In this document: piece by piece, positions 1 through 4,449 of the stretch
How positions within the stretch are numbered: position 1 is the stretch's first letter
How the letters are laid out: each line of letters opens with the position of its first letter
Assembly (NCBI GenBank): GCA_902793875.1
Contig: CADBFL010000133.1
Span: 1-6,102, forward strand
Source of the DNA: an uncultured Eubacteriales bacterium
GTDB taxonomy: Bacteria > Bacillota > Clostridia > Peptostreptococcales > Anaerovoracaceae
Direction: 5' to 3'
DNA length: 6,102 bases
Notes under the pieces: generated by a model
The model's database searches: none
The model's input: the letters and a program-made list of their open reading frames with translations, nothing else
What the model was told of the DNA's origin: nothing
Translations under genes and position numbers: made by a program

Positions 1-30
1 TCCTCTGTCTCCGGTTCGTTTGAGCCTTGG

Positions 31-330
31 CTACTTTTTGTAAAGCAGGCTGTTGTCAGCGCCGTCCAGGGCCCAGCCCTTCATGAAATAGTTGCCGCAT
101 TTTTTGCACCTGTAATAGTGGTTCGTCCTCCAGAACAACCCGTCTTTGGTATCTATCAGGACGCAATCGGAATTCTTGCACCTCGGTTTGCACGGTTCGC
201 CGCCGGCTTCGCTGATCGATCCATCCGGCTCTTCCCATCCGCCGGAAACAGCCTCCAGTTCGCGGGAATCCAGTGATTTTGCGGATTCCACGGATTCCAT
301 TGCTTCCATGTCTTTCATCTTATCTTCCAT
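31..330 (-). CDS. Double-glycine leader peptide with zinc-ribbon-like core
   Basis: A 99-residue peptide. Residues 1-31 are a charged, Met/Glu-rich leader ending in LDSRELEAVSGG, the double-glycine motif (G30-G31) that C39-peptidase ABC exporters cleave in bacteriocin-type precursors. The 68-residue core carries C47, C51, C56 and then RCKKCG (C75, C78). The spacing C51-x4-C56-x18-C75-x2-C78, with aromatics YY before and YF after the CxxC, looks like a small zinc ribbon; C47 is a fifth cysteine. The start is supported by AAGGAGG (345-339 on this strand) 8 bases upstream. It is divergent from the second leader peptide at 528-794 and shares the xLxxxELxxVSGG leader pattern. Export through a C39 transporter is inferred, since none is in the window. 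It could be a bacteriocin, a RiPP precursor or a small secreted metal-binding protein; the core has no low-complexity Gly/Ala stretch typical of class II bacteriocins. The gene is confident, the function is not. Confidence 0.8.
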   Translation of the reverse strand: MEDKMKDMEAMESVESAKSLDSRELEAVSGGWEEPDGSISEAGGEPCKPRCKNSDCVLIDTKDGLFWRTNHYYRCKKCGNYFMKGWALDGADNSLLYKK

Positions 331-338
331 GTGTATAT

Positions 339-359
339 CCTCCTTGCAGTAACTGCTGC
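339..359 (-). promoter_or_regulatory. RBS plus GCAGTAACTGC palindrome ahead of the zinc-ribbon leader peptide
   Basis: On the minus strand an ideal Shine-Dalgarno AAGGAGG (345-339) is directly preceded by TTACTGC. This lies within the odd-centred palindrome GCAGT-A-ACTGC (346-356). The same heptamer TTACTGC occurs next to the ribosome binding site of the divergent leader gene (488-494). A regulator binding the shared motif, or an RNA structure masking the RBS, is inference. Confidence 0.45.
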
Positions 360-393
360 GATCGGTTTTCTCTCAATGCATATACAAGTGTAA

Positions 394-455
394 CAGGTCG
401 CGGGAGACCTGCGCAATATGAGCCCCAATATGAGCCCTCTCCATATCAGGTCTCC
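394..455. repeat. Alternative hairpins enclosing a perfect 12-bp tandem repeat
   Basis: CAGGTC (394-399) can pair with GACCTG (406-411) in a local 6-bp hairpin with a 6-base loop. The same right arm, extended to GGAGACCTG (403-411), is an exact reverse complement of CAGGTCTCC (447-455), so a second, longer-range 9-bp stem excludes the first. The loop of the longer stem contains CAATATGAGCCC twice without a gap (414-425 and 426-437). All of it lies between the two divergent leader-peptide genes, where promoters and operators are expected. On the minus strand the second repeat unit runs into TTGCGC, 18 bases from TACACT, a weak possible promoter for the 31-330 gene. Function is unproven. Confidence 0.5.
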
Positions 456-474
456 GGCACACGGAGTATAGTTA

Positions 475-503
475 AATCAATATTTGATTACTGCGCGCAG
501 TAA
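475..503. promoter_or_regulatory. Two overlapping palindromes before the 528-794 gene, candidate operator
   Basis: AATCAA-TAT-TTGATT (475-489) is an inverted repeat with 6-bp arms. It overlaps by two bases the perfect 16-bp palindrome TTACTGCGCGCAGTAA (488-503). The pair ends 7 bases before the ribosome binding site AGAGGAGA (511-518). A possible -10 (TATAGT, 467-472) lies just upstream, but no convincing -35 is seen. Position and symmetry suggest binding by a dimeric repressor or activator; this is inference. Confidence 0.45.
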
Positions 504-527
504 AAATGAAAGAGGAGAATTATTAAA

Positions 528-794
528 ATGACAGAAGAAAACAAAGAAAAGAACGTACTGACAAACAAAGAACTTAATGAAGTCAGCGGAGGAGCAGATC
601 TCGGGCCGGTCCCTAAATTCAGTATCGGGCAGAGAGTGCGGGTAGAGGACTTTGAATCTGACACCCCGGGCGCCAAGGATGTCGGAACCATCTATGGCCT
701 CGGACACGACGGGCTCATCTTCAGGTATGACATCGACTGCGGCGAAAACGGCAAATACATGAATATTCCGGAAAACGAGATCGAGGGGTGCTGA
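528..794 (+). CDS. Double-glycine leader peptide with SH3/KOW-like core
   Basis: An 88-residue peptide. Residues 1-22 form a charged leader ending in LTNKELNEVSGG, with cleavage expected after G21-G22 by a C39-peptidase ABC exporter. The 66-residue core begins ADLGPVPKF and reads FSIGQRVRV (31-39), then GTIYGLG (53-59), then a beta-rich stretch with YDIDCGENG and a final EIEGC. The order 'xG-x-V-V, G-T-I, Y-D/V, x-I/L-E' is what small SH3-like or KOW-type five-strand barrels look like. Only two cysteines are present (C71, C88, the last residue). AGAGGAGA at 511-518, 9 bases before ATG, supports the start. The gene faces away from the zinc-ribbon leader gene, and its leader resembles that one while the cores do not. 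An exported small protein is inferred; bacteriocin activity cannot be claimed from sequence alone. Confidence 0.8.
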   Translation: MTEENKEKNVLTNKELNEVSGGADLGPVPKFSIGQRVRVEDFESDTPGAKDVGTIYGLGHDGLIFRYDIDCGENGKYMNIPENEIEGC

Positions 795-887
795 GAACTT
801 CCTCATCTGACCGATGTTACTTCGACCGACTCAAAGGGCAAGCCCCGAAAGCTGGTCATTTTTTGTCGGATCAAGTGCTTTTTTGAC

Positions 888-908
888 TAACGGGGACAGG
901 CCCCATTA
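888..908. repeat. REP-like palindrome, diverged copy
   Basis: A 21-bp element with arms TAACGGGG (888-895) and CCCCATTA (901-908) around ACAGG. One arm base differs from perfect symmetry (a G-T pair in RNA). It has the same layout as the exact pair at 2171-2220 and lies between the end of the 528-794 gene and the terminator at 937-964. The remaining bases 795-887 show only a short GGGC-AA-GCCC hairpin (837-846) and two GACCGA copies. Confidence 0.6.
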
Positions 909-936
909 GACACAAGACACATCAAACGAAACGTGA

Positions 937-964
937 ACGCCCCGATACGCAGCGGGGTGTTTTT
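937..964 (+). terminator. Rho-independent terminator
   Basis: ACGCCCCG (937-944) pairs with CGGGGTGT (953-960), including one G-T pair, around an 8-base loop. A run of T follows from 960. Flanking AACGAA and TTCGTT can extend the structure. It would end transcripts from the 528-794 gene before the acyltransferase remnant. Confidence 0.7.
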
Positions 965-980
965 CGTTGTGCGGATATTC

Positions 981-986
981 TATAAT
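981..986 (+). promoter_or_regulatory. Candidate -10 box for the acyltransferase gene
   Basis: A consensus TATAAT lies 72 bases before the start at 1059 and just after the terminator. No good -35 is found at the usual distance. A second TATAAT at 998-1003 is an alternative. Moderate to weak support. Confidence 0.35.
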
Positions 987-1058
987 ACAGTGTGAAATAT
1001 AATCGCATGCCGGACGTCGGAATGAAGTCCGCGGGTCTGAAAAGAGAGGTTTTGGGAG

Positions 1059-1445
1059 ATGAAAAAAACACATTTTGATCTTTCGAGAAAGATTATCGCG
1101 GCCACTACCTCGGACGGCTGGCAGAATGTACCGCACTTCGCAGCGGTATATGAGACCGAAGCGGATCTTCTTGCTGATGTGATCGGGGAGTTCAACTCAG
1201 AGCACCCGGATGAACATATCACCATGAATTCGGCGATTTTGCGGGTGATAGTCGAGGGGATCAAAGCAGCTCCGGTCATGAACTCCCATATCGAGTATGA
1301 TCCGCGGCTTGTGAACGGTACCGTCACTCAGCTCGATCACCCGGGACAGAATGACGGCAGTAATCTATCCTCACATGGAGAACAGATCCATGAGGGATAT
1401 CCAGAAGATAACCAATGGATACAGAGAAAAGGCGAAAAAGACTGA
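1059..1445 (+). pseudogene. E2-type 2-oxoacid dehydrogenase acyltransferase domain, N-terminal half, frameshifted
   Basis: Residues 1-94 (1059-1340) read as the first third of a 2-oxoacid dehydrogenase acyltransferase (E2) catalytic domain: FDLSRKIIAATTSDGWQNVP, then HFAAVYETEADLLADV, then MNSHIEYDPRLVNGTVTQLDH, which corresponds to the 'P-x-x-N-x ... V-N-I-G-x-A' segment of the family. No lipoyl or peripheral-subunit-binding domain precedes it, so it is a stand-alone catalytic domain. After H94 the frame loses family character (the last 34 residues) and homology continues in the +1 frame at 1351. AGAGAGG (1043-1049), 9 bases before ATG, supports the start. The frameshift lies near 1338-1351. 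Either the gene is inactivated or the base call is wrong; no slippery heptamer is visible to suggest programmed shifting. Confidence 0.7.
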
Positions 1446-1911
1446 CCTCGATGCTGTGATGTTCATCGCAGGACTCGATGATACATTAAGGGAACTGAAA
1501 CACGGCCGGGTGATCAGAACGGCCGGCCGGCTCATAGGAGCGGCGGCAGGCAGCAGCCGGGTGATAGTGTCGCCGAAGAGGATCATGGCGGCCCTGAAGA
1601 AGAAGGATGCGATCACGCCGGATGCGATCAGGCAGGGCAGCATCCTGGTTTCCGGCGTGGGATCCCTGTACAGAGAGTGGGAGGGCTTCTGCACCATATG
1701 CGATATCATACCGCCTCAGGTGTGCGCCCTGTCCGCAGGAGCTGTGACCGAGAAACCGGTTGTACGAGACGGAGAGATATGCATAAGAAAGATCCTGCCT
1801 GTCACCATCTGCGTCGATCACAGGGCCATGGATTTTTCACATCTTGTGCCGTTCGTGAAGAGGATCAAAGAAGTGCTGGCCGACCGCGAAGCACTCGAGT
1901 CGATGATATGA
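1351..1911 (+). pseudogene. E2-type acyltransferase domain, C-terminal half
   Basis: The downstream 186 codons continue the acyltransferase domain. RQGSILVSGVGSLYREW (94-110) matches the 'fTISNLG' region; PPQVCALSAGAVTEKPVVRDG (121-141) and KILPVTICVDHRAMDF (147-162) match the 'PPQ-x-A-I-L-x-x-G ... DHRxxDG' end of the family. The catalytic His157 and Asp161 of HxxxD are kept, but the following Gly is Phe. Between the two halves the family segment 'VNIGxAVDTPRGLVVPVI' is replaced by a shorter stretch (TAVIYPHMENRS), so some bases may be missing as well as the frame. ATG 1351 has only a weak GGGA before it, so independent translation seems unlikely. If the two halves are rejoined, the enzyme would be a lipoyl-free acyltransferase-like protein of unknown substrate. 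Confidence 0.7.
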
Positions 1912-1932
1912 TCAGAAGCCGGGAGGCAGGCG

Positions 1933-2151
1933 ATGCGGATCAACAGGACGCTTGAGGACGCCGAATTCAAACATATCCCCGTGATAGCCTACGACCGCCT
2001 CATCATGAACACCGACGCGGTGGACTGCTATGTCTCCTTCGACAATTACCGAGTGGGCGCGCTTCAGGCGCAGTTCATCGTCAAAGGCGTCGTTCTGCTG
2101 GCGGCCGTCATCTTCGACGTCGTCACTAACCACGCAGCAAAAAACGACTGA
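1933..2151 (+). pseudogene. Sugar ABC transporter remnant: binding-protein piece fused to permease tail
   Basis: A 72-codon ORF with a good ribosome binding site (GGGAGG, 1921-1926, spacer 6). Residues 7-50 (LEDAEFKHIPVIAYDRLIMN, then DAVDCYVSFDNYRVGALQAQ) are typical of the middle of xylose-type periplasmic sugar-binding proteins (XylF/ChvE group), which are normally over 300 residues with a signal peptide; here both are absent. Residues 50-72 (VKGVVLLAAVIFDVVTNHAA) instead resemble the extreme C-terminus of the partner permease (XylH type, 'IKGLVLLLAVxFDV'). The simplest reading is an in-frame deletion from within the binding-protein gene through the ATPase gene to the last codons of the permease gene. 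It is in the same frame as, and 21 bp after, the acyltransferase remnant. A non-functional scar is most likely, although it could still be translated. Confidence 0.6.
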
Positions 2152-2170
2152 CACTCCGGTTAGCACCTTC

Positions 2171-2220
2171 TAACGGGGCCTGACCCCGTTAGACGCAACT
2201 AACGGGGTCAGGCCCCGTTA
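2171..2220. repeat. Inverted pair of REP-like 21-bp palindromes
   Basis: Two elements, 2171-2191 and 2200-2220, are exact reverse complements of each other over all 21 bases, separated by 8 bases (GACGCAAC). Each has arms TAACGGGG and CCCCGTTA around a 5-base centre (CCTGA or TCAGG). They lie between the transporter remnant and the glycosyltransferase gene. Head-to-head palindrome pairs of this kind resemble REP/BIME units mobilised by REP-associated tyrosine transposases; no such transposase is in the window. In RNA the pair could form one long hairpin or two short ones. Confidence 0.75.
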
Positions 2221-2256
2221 AATACATCTAACAGAAAGGACGGCAGATACTTCCCG

Positions 2257-2961
2257 ATGTGTGAACTCACCATATTGTTTCCGTGTCTGAATGAAGCTGA
2301 GACCCTTGCGGCCTGCATCAGAAAAGCAGGGGCTTTTCTTGCTGAAGCGGATGTGGACGGAGAGATACTCGTCGCAGACAACGGAAGCACGGACGGGAGC
2401 GACGGCATAGCGGTGCGCGAGGGCGCGAGGCTCATCCGCGTGAAAGAGCCCGGCTACGGCAGCACGCTGAGGGCCGGCTCTCAACAGGCGCGGGGAAGAT
2501 ACGTCATAATGGCCGACTCCGACGACAGCTACGACGTGCGGCATCTCCGGCCCTTCCTCGACAGGCTGCGCGAGGGATACGACCTGGTCATGGGAAACCG
2601 CTACGCCGGAGGGATAGACAAGGACGCCATGCCGGCGCTCCACAGATACATCGGAGTCCCGTTCCTCTCGGCGGTTGGAAGGCTGCTCTACGGCAGCAGG
2701 ATCGGAGACTTCCACTGCGGACTCAGAGGATATGACAGAGATGCGATAAACGCTCTGGGGCTCACGTCCACGGGCATGGAGTACGCGAGCGAGATGATCA
2801 TAAAAAGCGAGATGGCCGGCCTCAGGATCACCGAGGTCCCGACGACCCTCAGAAAGGACGGCCGTTCCGGCAGATCGCATATACGGACGTTCCCTGACGG
2901 ATGGAGACACCTCAGGCTGCTCATAAAGAACGCCCCGATAGCGGGGAAAAAGAGAAGATGA
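2257..2961 (+). CDS. Family 2 glycosyltransferase, short DPM1-like form
   Basis: A 234-residue GT2 enzyme with a GT-A fold. It shows LFPCLNEAETL (7-17), the nucleotide-binding VADNGSTDGS (39-48), RVKEPGYGSTLRAG (61-74), the metal-binding DxD in MADSDDSYD (D87, D89), MGNRYAGG (112-119) and DFHCGLRGY (151-159). These are the hallmarks of the dolichol/polyprenol-phosphate sugar transferase-like bacterial group, which transfers a sugar from an NDP-sugar, usually to a polyprenyl phosphate at the membrane. Relatives remembered with the DFHCGLRG motif often run on into C-terminal membrane helices; this one stops after 'RHLRLLIKNAP' and a basic tail. The start fits the family's usual N-terminus, but the only purine-rich site, AGAAAGGA (2233-2240), is 16 bases away, too far for a normal RBS. 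The next gene begins 1 bp after its stop, so the two are probably translationally coupled and functionally linked. Confidence 0.85.
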   Translation: MCELTILFPCLNEAETLAACIRKAGAFLAEADVDGEILVADNGSTDGSDGIAVREGARLIRVKEPGYGSTLRAGSQQARGRYVIMADSDDSYDVRHLRPFLDRLREGYDLVMGNRYAGGIDKDAMPALHRYIGVPFLSAVGRLLYGSRIGDFHCGLRGYDRDAINALGLTSTGMEYASEMIIKSEMAGLRITEVPTTLRKDGRSGRSHIRTFPDGWRHLRLLIKNAPIAGKKRR

Positions 2962-2962
2962 C

Positions 2963-4396
2963 ATGGCAAAAGACAATAAGGTCAGAACAGACAAAAAAGA
3001 CATAAAAGACACAAAAGACGCAAAAGAAAAAAGAAGCATCAGAGGGATCCCCGGAGCGATCCCGGCGGCAGCTGCATGCATCCTGATCTGCGCCGCCCTG
3101 CTCACAGCGGTCTCCCTGATACCTCAGAGCGCGATCGCGAAGCAGTCGAAGAAGAGCGCGGACATCCTGGTCAGGCAGCCGGCGTTCACCGCGCTGTATA
3201 ACGACTGGAGCAATTCCATCCAGGACAACTACGCGGACACCGAGCTCATGGAGATCGCATACTGCATCGACAGCCGCAGGCCGTTCACCTCGGCAGTGAG
3301 AGCAGAGTACCGCGAAGTGAGCGGCGAGATGACCGCGGAGAGCTACCGGAAACTGGTATACGAAGGGGCGGAGGCCAACATGAGCTACGGCAGGTACTGG
3401 CACGGCTCGATGGTATACATCCGGCCGCTTCTCATGTTCCTGGACGTAGACGGGATAAGGACGGCCGTCGGAATCGCTGTGCTGATCCTTCAGGCGGCGG
3501 TGCTCCGGCAGCTGTGGAAGGCGGGCAGAAAGAGCCTCGCAGCCTGCTTCCTGATATCTTTCGTGCTGATCGGGCCGTGGATGCTCTTCAGATGCCTTGA
3601 GTACTCGTCCGTGTTCCTCGTCATGCCGGCGGCGGCGCTGTGCGTGCTTCATCTGATCAGGACGGGCCGGACGGACAGGGCGCCTGCAGTGTTCGCCGTA
3701 TCGGGCGTCGTCACCTGCTTCGTGGACTTTCTCACGACAGAGACATTGACATACACAGTGCCGATGCTGATCCTGCTGCTGTTCCTTGTAGAGGATGGGC
3801 AGATCAGAGAGGCCGGAGAAGCAATAAAAACCCTGTTCGTGAACGGGGTCTCGTGGCTGGCGGGATACGCGTCGATGTTCGCGGTCAAGCTGCTCCTGGT
3901 GCTCGCCGTATGCGGCAGGGCCGAACTCATGAACTCGCTCCACGCGGGAGCGGAGAGAGTGGGCGGCGGGGTCAACCTCGGCAACTCGAATATATTTCCT
4001 GAAGCTACGGCGGGAGAAAGGCTCTCGGGCGCGATATGGCACAATCTCTCGGCGCTGTACTTCACAAAGTATGACGATATGAACAGGGCGGGAGCCGTCA
4101 TCCCGACAATTGTGATACTGGTCGCCGCATTCGCGGTCATATATCTCTTCCGCAGGGAGCTGAGGGCGGCGGAGGTCATTCCGTGCTACGCGCTGGCGCT
4201 GCTTCCGTATCTGAGATACCTGGTCCTGTCCAACCACGCCTATCTGCATTTCTTCTTCACGTACAGAGCGCAGATGGTGTGCATCATGGTTCTGGCGTAC
4301 CTTGTCTGGGAGCACGGACTCGGCAATATCCCCGAAACAGTCGGAAACAACGGCAAAAAAACTAAAAAAGGTACAAAAAAGAAGTCAAAAAAATGA
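2963..4396 (+). CDS. Polytopic membrane protein, possible GT-C-type glycosyltransferase
   Basis: A 477-residue membrane protein. A lysine-rich N-tail (1-28) precedes TM1 (about 32-54). A roughly 95-residue outer region (55-150) has conserved-looking DNYADTELM and YGRYWHGSMVYIRPLLMF (142-159). About eight or nine further hydrophobic segments follow (near 165-183, 192-208, 212-231, 242-256, 263-277, 292-316, 378-395, 405-422, 435-449), then a basic tail ending KKTKKGTKKKSKK. A long first outer loop carrying acidic residues followed by many helices is the architecture of GT-C enzymes using polyprenyl-phosphate sugars, and the partner upstream is a GT2 of the polyprenyl-phosphate type. I recall similar uncharacterised clostridial proteins with the 'RYWHG' and 'SNHAYLHFFFTYRAQ' motifs, but no tested function. 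The ATG lies 1 bp after the previous stop, with only GAGAAG as weak RBS, which fits coupling. Confidence 0.75.
   Translation: MAKDNKVRTDKKDIKDTKDAKEKRSIRGIPGAIPAAAACILICAALLTAVSLIPQSAIAKQSKKSADILVRQPAFTALYNDWSNSIQDNYADTELMEIAYCIDSRRPFTSAVRAEYREVSGEMTAESYRKLVYEGAEANMSYGRYWHGSMVYIRPLLMFLDVDGIRTAVGIAVLILQAAVLRQLWKAGRKSLAACFLISFVLIGPWMLFRCLEYSSVFLVMPAAALCVLHLIRTGRTDRAPAVFAVSGVVTCFVDFLTTETLTYTVPMLILLLFLVEDGQIREAGEAIKTLFVNGVSWLAGYASMFAVKLLLVLAVCGRAELMNSLHAGAERVGGGVNLGNSNIFPEATAGERLSGAIWHNLSALYFTKYDDMNRAGAVIPTIVILVAAFAVIYLFRRELRAAEVIPCYALALLPYLRYLVLSNHAYLHFFFTYRAQMVCIMVLAYLVWEHGLGNIPETVGNNGKKTKKGTKKKSKK
2990..3025 (+). repeat. Four tandem 9-bp units encoding a Lys-Asp repeat
   Basis: GACAAAAAA, GACATAAAA, GACACAAAA and GACGCAAAA follow each other without gaps. 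They encode the charged K/D-rich N-terminal tail of the membrane protein. The units differ by one or two bases, so copy-number slippage, if it happened, is not recent. Confidence 0.6.
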
Positions 4397-4449
4397 TAGA
4401 ATATCCGTGTATATGATGTAACAGAAGCAATCACAAAGAGAGGAAAACT

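Noticed and set aside
414..437. Direct repeat as a CRISPR array
   Set aside because: Only two 12-bp units with no spacers and no cas genes; a regulatory or replication-slippage repeat is more likely.
1338..1352. Programmed frameshift between the two acyltransferase halves
   Set aside because: No slippery heptamer such as A-AAA-AAG and no obvious downstream pseudoknot; the joined product would also lack part of the family core.
2218..3105. Minus-strand open frame opposite the GT2 gene
   Set aside because: The plus strand encodes an unmistakable GT2 with DxD and DFHCGLRG motifs; the minus frame has no recognisable domain and no RBS.
2921..4315. Long minus-strand open frame opposite the membrane protein
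   Set aside because: Its translation is rich in Arg, His, Gln and Glu without motifs, and the opposite strand encodes clear membrane helices with good family-like motifs. It is a shadow of GC-rich codons.
2963..4396. Assigning the membrane protein to a named flippase or O-antigen polymerase
   Set aside because: Helix count and loop layout alone cannot separate these; only the GT-C-like layout and the GT2 neighbour support a tentative glycosyltransferase call.
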